The notes under the pieces are model-generated. The model did no database searches and was not told the DNA's origin. It was given only the letters and a program-made list of their open reading frames with translations. Below, one piece after another: positions 1 through 8,771 of a stretch of DNA of 64,000 nt. Source of the DNA: Streptomyces sp. R44 (GTDB taxonomy: Bacteria; Actinomycetota; Actinomycetes; Streptomycetales; Streptomycetaceae). The first letter of the stretch is position 1. Every line of letters begins with the position of its first letter. Location: assembly GCF_041053105.1 (NCBI RefSeq), contig NZ_CP163444.1, positions 6,852,501 to 6,916,500 on the forward strand, given 5' to 3'. Both the position numbers and the translations under genes were made by a program.

Positions 1-48
1 GGGGTGGACGGCAACTGCCGCTGGCTGATTGTCTCCAGGCCGGTTTGA
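1..48 (+). CDS. possible C-terminal tail of an upstream gene (partial)
   Basis: An open frame enters from the left edge and ends at a TGA at 46-48, giving 15 codons with Trp, Cys and hydrophobic residues. It is too short to identify. It could equally be non-coding leader of the operon that follows. Nothing else is recognisable before the first confident start at 129. Confidence 0.25.
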   Translation, partial: GVDGNCRWLIVSRPV

Positions 49-128
49 GCCGTCCCCCGTTCGCTGTAACGTACCGCTGACCCAGTCCGACGGACTGTCC
101 GAGGGTTGAAGCGGGGGAGCTGCCGGAG

Positions 129-446
129 ATGTCGACGATCGGTCTGGCCGCGGCCATCGAGGAGTTGCGGCAGGAGCTGTACGAGGCGCAGAGGACCGGC
201 GCCGGCCAGCAGTTCGCCTTCGGCGTCGAGGAGGCGGAGCTGGAGCTCCTGCTCGAACTGCGCCAGTCCGCGAAGGGGGAAGGAAAGCTCTCCTTCGGTG
301 TCGTCACGGCCGGCGCGGGCGGCGAGCGGACCACCGTACGCACCCACAAGCTCAAGCTCCGGCTCTCCGTCGCAGACAAGGCCGCCGGCGGCACCCGACC
401 CGAGGTCAACGACGAGGAGACCGGGTCCTGGGACGACGAGGGCTGA
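129..446 (+). CDS. Trypco2-like (trypsin-co-occurring domain) small protein
   Basis: This 105-aa acidic protein starts with a short helix of the form I-G-L-A-A-A-I-E-E-L-R-x-E-L. A beta-rich core follows, in which F-G-V is repeated around residues 31 and 55, and the C-terminal tail is acidic. This pattern fits the trypsin-co-occurring domain (Trypco2) described in actinobacterial conflict systems, which sits beside or inside trypsin-domain genes. The next gene starts 1 nt after the stop and begins with a trypsin domain, which is the expected partner. ATG 129 is chosen because a G-rich Shine-Dalgarno run lies at 112-118. The biochemical role is unknown; it is thought to act as an adaptor or effector-associated module. 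The family assignment is by recognition only. Confidence 0.7.
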   Translation: MSTIGLAAAIEELRQELYEAQRTGAGQQFAFGVEEAELELLLELRQSAKGEGKLSFGVVTAGAGGERTTVRTHKLKLRLSVADKAAGGTRPEVNDEETGSWDDEG

Positions 447-447
447 C

Positions 448-2610
448 GTGGATCCGGCCAGGCTGGCACTGATCCGCAGCGGTACCAAGGACGAGACCCG
501 AAGCACCGGATCCGGCTATCTGATCGGCCCCCGCCTCGTGCTGACCGCCCGTCACGTCCTGGTGAACCGGGAGACCGGTGAGCTGTGGCCGAGGATCTCG
601 GCGCGTATCGGCCACTTCGAGAACGGCCCGTCGCACACCGTCAGGGCCGAGCTGCTGTGGACCCCCGCGGACGACCTCGACGTCGCACTGCTCCGTGTCG
701 ACCACGCCACGGACACGCCCGGCGTCGTCTGGGGCCGGCCCGCCGGCCGGGTGCCACTGCCGTACCAGGGCCTCGGCTACCCGAAGGCCGCCGCCGCCGA
801 CCGGCGCGAGGCCGAATACCTGCGGGGCACGCTCGCGCCGCTCTCCGGCTCCGGCCGGCACTACGTGCTCGACCAGGGGCCCGCTCCCGTTCCCGGCACG
901 GACGGCGGGAACGCCTGGGGCGGGGCGTCCGGCGCCGCGGTCTTCTGCGGCGACGTGCTCGTCGGCGTCGTCGTCCAGGAACCCGCGGCCTACGGCGCCA
1001 GGAGGCTGCTCGCCGTCCCCGCGCACTCCTTCGTCCAGGACCGCGACTTCCTCGACCACCTCGCCCGGCACGCGTGCGCCTCCCCCGAACTGGTCACGAT
1101 CGGGGTGCCCGCGCCGCGCGCCGCACCCGGTACCGAGCGCACGCCCACCGAACGCACCCTGGAGAAGCTGCTCCTCCCGCTCTTCACCGACCCGGCCGCC
1201 CGCACCGCCTACGCGCGCGAACTGGCCGGCGAACTCGGCTACGACACGGACGACTACGCCCCCACCACCGCCGACCTCGTGGCGCTCCTCCAGGCCCACC
1301 CCCGCGCCCATGCCGCACTCGGTCAGGCCCTCGCCCCGCGCGTCGCCGACCCGGCGTTCCGCTCCCGCCTCACCGCCTTCCTCACCCAGGCACGGGCCCT
1401 CGGCTGCGGGCCCCTGCTCTCGCCCGCCGAGTTCGACGAACTCCTCCAGCTCCTCGCCGAGATCCGCCGCGAACAGCCCGCCCTGCTGCACCTGGCCGCC
1501 CACGACGCACTGCCGTACGCCGTGCTGCCCGACGGCCTCGCCCGCCCCCGGATCGAGGAGGACGAGCTCGGCCCCACGATCGAGGCACTGGAGGAACTGC
1601 CCGACGGGGAGCGCGTCCCCGACGGCAGCCCGCCCGTCCCCGCCCTGCTCCGCCTCGTGGAGTACGTGGGAGCCTCCGTCGACGGCGAACGACAGCACCG
1701 GCTGCGCGCCTGGTCGCAGCAGACGGCCGACCGCATCGGCATCCACGTCGACGCCCTCAGGGAGCGGCGCGGGGACGCCGCCCAGTGGGCGAAGCGACGC
1801 CGGAACTCGCTCGTCTCACGCGTGGTCATGGAACTGGAGCACAGCGGCACCGCGGACGGCGACCGGTACCGGTGCCGCATCCGGCTCGACCGCGCCGACG
1901 GCACCCGACGGATCCTCAAGGACCCCTCGTCGGAGCCCAAGACACCGCAGCAGGCCGCCCGCGCCCTCGCCGAGGCGGTCAGCGCCGCACGGCAGGAGCC
2001 CGGCCAGGGCGACCACGTGCCCTGGGTGACCGTCGTCGTCGACCGGCACGGCCTCCACCTGGCCGTCGACGAATGGGAGCCCGGCGCACCCGAGGACCTC
2101 CTCCCCTCCTGGCCCATCGGAGCGGACTACCAGGTCTCCTTCAGCTGCCCGGAGTTCGACCGGATCGCCGCCGACCGGGCCCAGGACCAGGAACGACGCT
2201 GGAAGAAGGGCCGGACCGCGGTCCTCGTCACCGGCCCGGCCTGCGGCGACTCCAGGAAGCTGATGCACCTGCTCCGCACCGAGCACCGCGACACCGCCCG
2301 GGCCGTCCTCCACGGCCCCGCCGACCAGCGCCAGTCGTGGCTCCAGGTCTGCCTCGCCCTCGGCGTCCCGGTCGTGCTGTGGGACCGCGACGCCACCGGC
2401 TACGAGGACGCCGAGCGGCTCGGCGAGCTGGCGCCGGCCGGCGAGCTCGACGGACTCGCCGAGCGGGTACGCGTCTTCCGCAGCCACACCGCCGCCCACC
2501 CCGAGGAACGCCGGGCGCGCCCCTCACTCGTCTGGGAACCCGACAGCTCCCACCCGAGGACCGAGCAGCTCCACCTGAGGGACCCCTGGAGAGGAACCCA
2601 CGCGTCATGA
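448..2610 (+). CDS. trypsin-like protease fused to VMAP-like region, conflict-system core protein
   Basis: 720 aa from GTG 448, just after the TGA of the preceding gene. Residues 1-190 form a chymotrypsin-fold protease with a full triad: H36 (T-A-R-H-V-L), D78 (D-L-D-V-A-L-L) and S161 (G-A-S-G-A-A). There is no signal peptide, so the protease is cytoplasmic. Residues about 220-340 are helical and may hold an effector-associated domain. Residues about 400-720 resemble the vWA-MoxR-associated protein (VMAP) middle and C-terminal regions, with a P-V-V-L-W-D-R segment and a late R-D-P-W motif. In such systems the VMAP protein couples a MoxR ATPase and a vWA protein to an effector, here the protease. 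Its stop overlaps the start of the MoxR gene as ATGA, so translation is coupled. The triad is clear; the VMAP boundaries are inferred. Confidence 0.8.
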   Translation: MDPARLALIRSGTKDETRSTGSGYLIGPRLVLTARHVLVNRETGELWPRISARIGHFENGPSHTVRAELLWTPADDLDVALLRVDHATDTPGVVWGRPAGRVPLPYQGLGYPKAAAADRREAEYLRGTLAPLSGSGRHYVLDQGPAPVPGTDGGNAWGGASGAAVFCGDVLVGVVVQEPAAYGARRLLAVPAHSFVQDRDFLDHLARHACASPELVTIGVPAPRAAPGTERTPTERTLEKLLLPLFTDPAARTAYARELAGELGYDTDDYAPTTADLVALLQAHPRAHAALGQALAPRVADPAFRSRLTAFLTQARALGCGPLLSPAEFDELLQLLAEIRREQPALLHLAAHDALPYAVLPDGLARPRIEEDELGPTIEALEELPDGERVPDGSPPVPALLRLVEYVGASVDGERQHRLRAWSQQTADRIGIHVDALRERRGDAAQWAKRRRNSLVSRVVMELEHSGTADGDRYRCRIRLDRADGTRRILKDPSSEPKTPQQAARALAEAVSAARQEPGQGDHVPWVTVVVDRHGLHLAVDEWEPGAPEDLLPSWPIGADYQVSFSCPEFDRIAADRAQDQERRWKKGRTAVLVTGPACGDSRKLMHLLRTEHRDTARAVLHGPADQRQSWLQVCLALGVPVVLWDRDATGYEDAERLGELAPAGELDGLAERVRVFRSHTAAHPEERRARPSLVWEPDSSHPRTEQLHLRDPWRGTHAS

Positions 2611-3596
2611 CCACCTCACAGCAGCCGGCCGCCACGAGCACCGAAGGAGACGGCTGGCACCTCTTCCACGGAGACGGCGAGCGCCGCGACGTCGTCTTCC
2701 CCGAAGCACCCCCGTGGCGCCGCTTCGGCCGACCGGAGTCCAGCACCGGCGACAAGGTCCCCCACCCCCGCCCGTACCTCATCGGCCCCGACGAGGTCGA
2801 AGTGGTCAACGCCGCCCTGCACCTGCGCCGGCCCCTCCTCGTCACCGGGCAGCCCGGCACCGGCAAGTCCTCCCTCGCCCACGCCATCGCCCACGAACTC
2901 AGGCTCGGCCGCGTCCTGCAATGGCCGGTGAACAGCCGCTCCACCCTGCAGGACGCCCTCTACCAGTACGACGCCGTCGGCAGGCTCCGCGAGGCGACCC
3001 TGCCGCGCGATGCCGACGGCACGGAACCCGACATCGGCCAGTACATCCAGCTCGGCCCCCTCGGCAACGCCCTCGCACACCGGGAAGGCCCGCGGGTCCT
3101 CCTCGTCGACGAACTCGACAAGGGCGACGTCGACCTCCCCAACGACCTGCTGACCGTCTTCGAGGAGGGCGAGTTCGTCATCCCCGAGCTCGCCCGGCTG
3201 CCCAGGAACCACGCCCCCGTCCACGTACAGACCGACGACCCCGACAGGCCCACCCCCGTCGAGCGCGGCCACATCCGCTGTGCCGAGTTCCCCGTCGTCG
3301 TCATCACCAGCAACGGCGAACGCGAGTTCCCGGCCGCCTTCCTGCGCCGCTGCATCCGCCTCGACCTCCCCGAACCCGACGAGCAGCGGCTGCGGGACAT
3401 CGTCGCCGCCCACCTCGGGGACACGGCCCTCGCGGAGGTGGACGACCTCCTGGAGACCTTCCTCGAACGCCGTGCCGCCGGCGAGCTCGCCACCGACCAG
3501 CTCCTCAACGCAGTCTTCCTCCGCAAGGGCGGCGTGAACCTCGAAGCGGGCGCCCTGCTCCAGGCCGTCCTGCACCGGCTCGGCGGAGCCCTGTGA
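2607..3596 (+). CDS. MoxR-family AAA+ ATPase
   Basis: 329 aa, with its ATG overlapping the upstream stop (ATGA). Walker A is at residues 81-89 (G-Q-P-G-T-G-K-S-S). Walker B reads V-L-L-V-D-E-L-D-K, sensor 1 is in V-I-T-S-N-G-E-R-E-F, and a double-Arg finger follows in F-L-R-R-C-I-R-L. This is the MoxR arrangement, in which the ATPase works with a vWA-domain partner as a chaperone-like remodeller. Here it lies between a protease-VMAP gene and a vWA-like gene, giving the three-part set described for vWA-MoxR-VMAP conflict systems. ATP hydrolysis probably licenses or resets protease activation. All catalytic motifs look intact. Confidence 0.9.
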   Translation: MTTSQQPAATSTEGDGWHLFHGDGERRDVVFPEAPPWRRFGRPESSTGDKVPHPRPYLIGPDEVEVVNAALHLRRPLLVTGQPGTGKSSLAHAIAHELRLGRVLQWPVNSRSTLQDALYQYDAVGRLREATLPRDADGTEPDIGQYIQLGPLGNALAHREGPRVLLVDELDKGDVDLPNDLLTVFEEGEFVIPELARLPRNHAPVHVQTDDPDRPTPVERGHIRCAEFPVVVITSNGEREFPAAFLRRCIRLDLPEPDEQRLRDIVAAHLGDTALAEVDDLLETFLERRAAGELATDQLLNAVFLRKGGVNLEAGALLQAVLHRLGGAL

Positions 3597-3600
3597 CGCC

Positions 3601-6600
3601 GTGATCACCCGCGTGACGAAACTCCTGGCCGAGAGCGGGGCCGACCTGTCCCGGGAAGAGCTCCTCGACGCCCTGTGGCTGGCCGAGAAGCTGCCACGGG
3701 GCGCCGGGCCCCTGGCACGAGCCGTGGCGCGGAGCGAGGCGTCCCGCCGCGACGGGGCCTCGGCGCCGCGGCCGCCCGGGACGCCGGACAACCCGGACCC
3801 GGAGCCCCCGTCCGCCGATCCGCACCGGCCGCCCGCCGCACACCCGCTGCTGGCAGCCGCGGCGGGGGACCGGTCCGCAGGGGACGGAACCGTGGTCCTG
3901 ACCCCGGCCCACCCCGTCGGCGTCCCCGACCGCCACTCCCTCGGCCCCGGCCGGCTCCAGCTGGAGAAATCCCTGCGGCCGCTCCGACAGCGCTTCCCCG
4001 ACCGCCGCCGCCATGTCCTCGACGTCCCGCGCACCGTCACCGCCATGGCCGAGACGGGGGTGCCCGAGACCGTCACCCGCCCGCTGCGCACCCGCTGGCT
4101 CACCCTCGCCATCGTCGTCGACGACGACGTCTCCATGGTCCTGTGGCAGCGCCTCGCGGCGGACGTCCGCGCCCTGATGGAACGCGCCGGATCGTTCCGT
4201 GACGTCCGGGTCCACGGCCTCGACACCCGCGGCGGCACCCCGACCCTGCGGAGCAGCCCGTACCGCCACCGCACCCGCCCCGAGTCGGTGAAGTCCCTGT
4301 GCGACCCGACGGGGAACACCCTCGTCCTGGTCGTCAGCGACGGCGTGGGCGAGGCCTGGCGGGACGGCGGGATGCGGCGGGTCATGGAGCGGTGGGCCCG
4401 GTCCGGACCCACCGCGATCATGCACGCCCTGCCGACCCGGCTGTGGGCGAGCACGGGGATCACGGCGCGGCCCTGGCAGGTCACCACGACCGGCCGCGGC
4501 GGCCCCACGCGGGCCTGGCACGTCACCGACCCCGACCTGCCGCCGGAACTCGTCCGCTTCGACTCCGTCCCCGTCCCGGTCCTCGAACCGACGCCGGCGG
4601 CCGTCGGCGACTGGGCCCGGCTCGTCGCCGCGCCGGGCGGCACGGCGCTCCTGCCGCTGTGGGACGCGGACCGGACCGACCCCCGACCGGCCGCCGCCGC
4701 CCCGGGGCGACCCGACAGCGTGGGCGTCGAGGCGGTCCTCCGCTTCAAGGAGGCCGCGTCCCCCGAGGCATACCGGCTCGCGGCCCACGTGGCGGCGGTG
4801 GCCCCCGTCACGCCCCCGGTCATGCGCCTGGTCCAGGCCGCCGTCGGCGCCCCTACGGACCCGGGACACCTGACGGAGGTGTTCCTGGGCGGCCTGATGC
4901 ACGAGGTCGACGCCACGGCCGTGCCGGACCGCCTGCCCCACCTCCGCCGCTACGACTTCGACCCGGAGGCGCGCCGAGCCCTCCTGAGCGCGGTCCCGCC
5001 GAAGGAACTCCTGCACACCGCCGAGTCCGTCACCCGCCGCATCGAATCCGCCATCGGCCGGGCCTCGGTCTTCCCCGCCTGGGTCGGCCACCCGGACGGC
5101 GTGGCGGTCGTCGAGGACACGGGACGGTCGTTCGGCTGGATCCGCACGCAGGTGCTGACGCGGCTGGGGATCCCGCCCGCGGCGGAGGACGATCCGGAGG
5201 TGCCCGGGGCACGGAACCTCGACGCCCCGCCCACCGACACCCCGGTCGCCTCCCAGGAGCTGCCCGAGCCTTTCTCCCCGGAGGAGGTCCTCGCGGCACG
5301 TGAGCGGCTTCTGGGCCCGGAGCACCCGGAGACCCTGGCCGCCCGTGCCGACCTCGGCTCCTTCCTCAGACAGGCGGGCCGGATCGTCGAGGCGATCGCG
5401 CTGCAGGAGCGGGTGGTCGACGAATGTGAGCGCGTCCTGGGCCCGGACCATCCCGACACCCTCACCGCGCGCGCGGCGCTCGGCTACTCGTTCTACGAGA
5501 TGGGGCGGACCGACGAGGCCATCGCCCTGGAGGAGCAGGTCGTCGTCGATCGTGAGCGGGTGCTGGGCCCGGATGATCCCGGCACCCTCACCGCCCGCTC
5601 CGACCTCGCCTTCTCCTACGGCCGGGCCGGGCGGACCGGCGAGGCCACGGCGCTGCAGGAGCGGGTGGTCGCCGATCGTGAGCGGGTCCTGGGCCCGGAG
5701 CATCCCGACACCCTGGATGCCCGTTCCAACCTGGCGTTCTCCTTGAGGCAGGCGGGGCGGCTCGGTGAGGCCATCGCCCTGGAGGAGCAGGTCATCTCCG
5801 ACTCCGAGCGGCTCCTGGGTCCCGAGCATCCCGACACCCTGGATGCCCGTTCCAACCTGGCGTTCTCCTTCAAGCAGGCGGGGCGGACCGACGAGGCCAT
5901 CGCCCTGCAGGAGCACGTCCTCGCCGTCTCCGAGCGGGTGCTGGGAACCGAGCACATCGACACCCTCGCCGCCCGCGCCGACCTCGCCTTCTCCTTCAGA
6001 CAAGCCGGGCGGATCGAGGAGGCCATCGCTCTGGACGAGCAGGTCGTCGCCGTCTCCGAGCGGATTCTGGGCCCGGAGCATCCCGACACCTTGGACGCCC
6101 GTTCCAACCTCGCGTTCTCCTACAGCCAGGCAGGGCGGACCGGTCACGCCATCCTGCTGCAGGAGCGGGTGGTCGCCGACAGCGTGCGGGCCCTGGGCGC
6201 GGACCATCCCGACACCCTCACCGCGCGTGCCGCCCTCGCCGTCTCCTTCAGGGAGGCGGGGCGGATCGACGAGGCCATCGCTCTGCAGGAGCGGGTGGTC
6301 GACGACTGTGAGCGGGTTCTGGGCCCCGACCATCCCGACACCCTCACCGTGCGTGCCGCCCTCGCCTACTCCCTCTACGAGATGGGGCGGATCGACGAGG
6401 CCATCGTCCTGGAGGAGCAGGTCCTCGCCGCCCGTGAGCGGGTCCTGGGCCCGGGCCATCCCGTCACCCTCGTCGCCCGCTCGAACCTCGCCGTCACCTA
6501 CCGGCAGGCGGGCCGGATCGACGAGGCCATCGTGCTGCAGGAACAGGTCCTCGCGGATCGAGAGCGGGTCCTGGGAGCGGAGCACCCTGACACGATGACC

Positions 6601-6789
6601 TCCCGCTCGAACCTCGCGTTCTGCTTCCGGCAGGCGGGCCGGAAGATCGAGGCCATCGCCCTGCAGGAGCGGGTTCTCGCGGATCGAGAGCGGGTTCTGG
6701 GTCCGAAGCACCCCAGCACCCTGAGCGCCCGCGTCACCCTCGCGTCCTTCCACGGCCCCACGGCGCCGACCGGCGAGACGCCGTCCTGA
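3601..6789 (+). CDS. SAV_2336-type N-terminal / vWA-like protein with kinesin-light-chain-like TPR array
   Basis: 1062 aa from GTG 3601, 4 nt after the MoxR stop. Residues 1-60 resemble the SAV_2336 N-terminal region of Streptomyces proteins, and a Pro-rich linker follows. Residues about 168-300 look like a von Willebrand A fold: strand L-A-I-V-V-D-D-D-V-S-M ends in a degenerate MIDAS (D-x-S-x-V instead of D-x-S-x-S), and a later S-D-G motif is at 246-248. Residues 571-1032 are 11 copies of a 42-residue TPR (L-G-P-x-H-P-D-T-L ... A-G-R-x-x-E-A-I), with a degenerate twelfth. The vWA part should pair with the MoxR ATPase, and the TPR array is probably the ligand-sensing or scaffold part. A nucleotide-binding NB-ARC/STAND domain, often found with such TPRs, is not visible. 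Confidence 0.8.
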   Translation: MITRVTKLLAESGADLSREELLDALWLAEKLPRGAGPLARAVARSEASRRDGASAPRPPGTPDNPDPEPPSADPHRPPAAHPLLAAAAGDRSAGDGTVVLTPAHPVGVPDRHSLGPGRLQLEKSLRPLRQRFPDRRRHVLDVPRTVTAMAETGVPETVTRPLRTRWLTLAIVVDDDVSMVLWQRLAADVRALMERAGSFRDVRVHGLDTRGGTPTLRSSPYRHRTRPESVKSLCDPTGNTLVLVVSDGVGEAWRDGGMRRVMERWARSGPTAIMHALPTRLWASTGITARPWQVTTTGRGGPTRAWHVTDPDLPPELVRFDSVPVPVLEPTPAAVGDWARLVAAPGGTALLPLWDADRTDPRPAAAAPGRPDSVGVEAVLRFKEAASPEAYRLAAHVAAVAPVTPPVMRLVQAAVGAPTDPGHLTEVFLGGLMHEVDATAVPDRLPHLRRYDFDPEARRALLSAVPPKELLHTAESVTRRIESAIGRASVFPAWVGHPDGVAVVEDTGRSFGWIRTQVLTRLGIPPAAEDDPEVPGARNLDAPPTDTPVASQELPEPFSPEEVLAARERLLGPEHPETLAARADLGSFLRQAGRIVEAIALQERVVDECERVLGPDHPDTLTARAALGYSFYEMGRTDEAIALEEQVVVDRERVLGPDDPGTLTARSDLAFSYGRAGRTGEATALQERVVADRERVLGPEHPDTLDARSNLAFSLRQAGRLGEAIALEEQVISDSERLLGPEHPDTLDARSNLAFSFKQAGRTDEAIALQEHVLAVSERVLGTEHIDTLAARADLAFSFRQAGRIEEAIALDEQVVAVSERILGPEHPDTLDARSNLAFSYSQAGRTGHAILLQERVVADSVRALGADHPDTLTARAALAVSFREAGRIDEAIALQERVVDDCERVLGPDHPDTLTVRAALAYSLYEMGRIDEAIVLEEQVLAARERVLGPGHPVTLVARSNLAVTYRQAGRIDEAIVLQEQVLADRERVLGAEHPDTMTSRSNLAFCFRQAGRKIEAIALQERVLADRERVLGPKHPSTLSARVTLASFHGPTAPTGETPS
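5311..6696 (+). repeat. 11 x 126-bp in-frame tandem repeat encoding TPRs
   Basis: Eleven complete 126-nt units (42 codons each) lie end to end, and a decayed twelfth begins at 6697. Several units share long identical stretches at the DNA level, for example around 5700-5760 and 5821-5880. This points to recent duplication or gene conversion, not old divergence. The units code for kinesin-light-chain-like TPRs in the vWA protein. Confidence 0.9.
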
Positions 6790-6839
6790 CGAGTGACCCG
6801 GCGGCGGGAGCTGCCCGAAGAGATGAGAGGGTCTTGCGG

Positions 6840-8090
6840 GTGAGTGAGACAGCGACGAACACCCTGCAATACCGTGTCGACGGGCGCGAGGACGCCCCGG
6901 TCCTGGTCCTGGGGCCGTCCCTCGGTACCACCTTCCACATGTGGGACCGGCAGATACCGGAGCTCACCCGTGACTGGCGGGTCGTCCGGTTCGATCTTCC
7001 GGGGCACGGGGGCGCGCCCGCGGAGCCCTTCACCTCCGTCGCCGAGCTCGGCGACCGGCTCCTCGCCACGCTCGACGAGCTCGGCGTCCAGCGGTTCGGC
7101 TACGCCGGCTGTTCCCTCGGCGGTGCCGTCGGACTCGACCTCGCCCTCCGCGCGCCCCACCGGGTCGCCTCGCTCGCCCTGGTCGCCACCTCGCCCCGGT
7201 TCGGCACCGCCGACGAGTTCCGGCAGCGGGGGGTGATCGTGCGGGCGAACGGTCTCGAGCCGATGGCCAGGACGGCGCCCGAGCAGTGGTTCACCCCGCT
7301 CTTCGCCGGCGCGCAGCCCGCCATCGTCGACTGGGCCGTCCAGATGGTCCGGACGACCGACCCGGCCTGCTACATCGCCGCCTGCGAGGCCCTCGCCGTC
7401 TTCGACGTCCGTGAGGCCCTGGGCAGCATCGGCATCCCCGCCCTCGTCCTCGTCGGCTCCGAGGACCAGGTCACCGGCCCCGCCGAGGCCCGCACCCTGG
7501 TCGCCGGGATCGCCGACGCCCGGCTCGCCGTCGTGCCCGGCGCCTCGCACCTCGCCCCGGTCGAGCAGCCCGCCGCCGTGACCGACCTGCTGACCGAGCA
7601 CTTCTCGGGGATCGTCCCGGAGACCAGCGGCACCTTGACCGTGCCTCCGCCGCCCGTCCCCGTCGCCGAGCCCGCACCGGCCGCCCCCGAAGCCGAGCCC
7701 GCCGAGGCCGGCCGGCCCGACCCGTACGAGCGGGGGCTCGGGCTGCGCCGCGAGGTCCTCGGCGACGCCCATGTCGACCAGGCCCTCGCCGAGGACCCCG
7801 ACGGCGCCTTCCAGGAGCTCGTCACCCGCTACGCCTGGGGCGAGGTCTGGAGCCGCGAGGGGCTCGACCGGCGCACCCGCAGCGTCGTCACCCTCACCGC
7901 CCTCATCGCCGGCGGCCACCGCGAGGCCCTCGCCGACCACACCCGCGCCGCCCTGCGCAACGGCCTCTCGCCGGAGGAGCTGCGCGAGATCGTCCTCCAC
8001 GCGGGCGCGTACTGCGGGTTCCCGGCCGCCGAGACGGCGCTGCGGGTGGTCACCCGCGTCATCGCGGAGGAGACCACGCCCCCGGCGTAG
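6840..8090 (+). CDS. pcaL: 3-oxoadipate enol-lactonase / 4-carboxymuconolactone decarboxylase fusion
   Basis: 416 aa in two parts. Residues 1-265 are an alpha/beta hydrolase with nucleophile S92 in G-C-S-L-G, matching PcaD. After an Ala/Pro/Glu-rich linker, residues about 300-405 are a carboxymuconolactone decarboxylase-like domain (PcaC), with the conserved H-A-G-A-Y-C-G-F-P segment. The fused protein catalyses two consecutive steps of the protocatechuate branch of the beta-ketoadipate pathway. No other pca gene is nearby, so the gene is outside a canonical cluster. Either it complements a remote pathway or it is a paralogue with another substrate. GTG 6840 is preferred over TTG 6834 because GAGAGG lies about 9 nt upstream. 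Confidence 0.8.
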   Translation: MSETATNTLQYRVDGREDAPVLVLGPSLGTTFHMWDRQIPELTRDWRVVRFDLPGHGGAPAEPFTSVAELGDRLLATLDELGVQRFGYAGCSLGGAVGLDLALRAPHRVASLALVATSPRFGTADEFRQRGVIVRANGLEPMARTAPEQWFTPLFAGAQPAIVDWAVQMVRTTDPACYIAACEALAVFDVREALGSIGIPALVLVGSEDQVTGPAEARTLVAGIADARLAVVPGASHLAPVEQPAAVTDLLTEHFSGIVPETSGTLTVPPPPVPVAEPAPAAPEAEPAEAGRPDPYERGLGLRREVLGDAHVDQALAEDPDGAFQELVTRYAWGEVWSREGLDRRTRSVVTLTALIAGGHREALADHTRAALRNGLSPEELREIVLHAGAYCGFPAAETALRVVTRVIAEETTPPA

Positions 8091-8099
8091 CCTGGGCCC

Positions 8100-8732
8100 G
8101 TGAAGCTGACGAAGAAGTCCCACGCCTGCGTGCGGCTGGAGAAGGACGGCCGCACGCTCGTCCTCGACCCCGGCATGTTCACCGAGGAGGACGCCGGCCT
8201 CGGAGCCGACGCGCTGCTCGTCACCCACGAGCACCCCGACCACTTCGACGAGGGCCGGCTGCGGGCCGCCCTGGAGGCCAACGAGGCCGCCGAGATCTGG
8301 ACGCTGCGCAGCGTCGCCGAGCGGATCTCGGCCGCCTTCCCGGGGCGGGTGCACACCGTCGGGCACGGCGACACCTTCACGGCGGCCGGCTTCGACGTCC
8401 AGGTCCACGGCGAGCTGCACGCGGTGATCCACCCGGACATCCCGCGCATCACCAACGTGGGCTACCTCGTCGACGGCGCCGTCTTCCACCCCGGCGACGC
8501 GCTCACCGTGCCCGACCACCCCGTGGACACGCTGCTGCTGCCCGTCATGGCCCCCTGGAACAAGATCTCCGAGGTCATCGACTACGTGCGCGAGGTCAAG
8601 CCGCGCCGCGCGTACGACATCCACGACGCCCTGCTCACCGATCTCGCCCGACCCATCTACGACCGGCAGATCGGCGAGCTGGGCGGCACGGCCCACGCGC
8701 GCCTGGCCTCCGGCGCCTCCGCCGAGCTCTGA
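8100..8732 (+). CDS. MBL-fold metal-dependent hydrolase
   Basis: 210 aa from GTG 8100. It is a compact metallo-beta-lactamase-fold protein with the metal motif H-E-H-P-D-H-F around residue 40, a late H-P-G-D-A-L motif, and a closing D-I-H-D segment. It resembles the UlaG/UPF0173-like group of cytoplasmic hydrolases with an unassigned natural substrate. It follows the pcaL-like gene by 9 nt and may be cotranscribed. No signal peptide is present. Confidence 0.8.
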   Translation: MKLTKKSHACVRLEKDGRTLVLDPGMFTEEDAGLGADALLVTHEHPDHFDEGRLRAALEANEAAEIWTLRSVAERISAAFPGRVHTVGHGDTFTAAGFDVQVHGELHAVIHPDIPRITNVGYLVDGAVFHPGDALTVPDHPVDTLLLPVMAPWNKISEVIDYVREVKPRRAYDIHDALLTDLARPIYDRQIGELGGTAHARLASGASAEL

Positions 8733-8771
8733 AACCGCGCACTGTCACACCCCGCCAGTAGGCTTGCGCCC

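Noticed and set aside
585..2600. A second plus-strand frame running into the MoxR gene, which would give a 1003-aa protein
   Set aside because: The part before 2607 is Arg/Pro-rich shadow of the trypsin-VMAP gene. The ATGA overlap gives a natural MoxR start at 2607.
5311..6696. CRISPR-like or minisatellite array
   Set aside because: The 126-nt period is in frame, has no spacers, and encodes TPRs.
2616..6753. Long minus-strand frames opposite the MoxR and vWA-TPR genes
   Set aside because: They show repetitive Gly/Val/Asp composition mirroring the TPR repeats and lack motifs. The plus strand has Walker motifs and clear TPRs.
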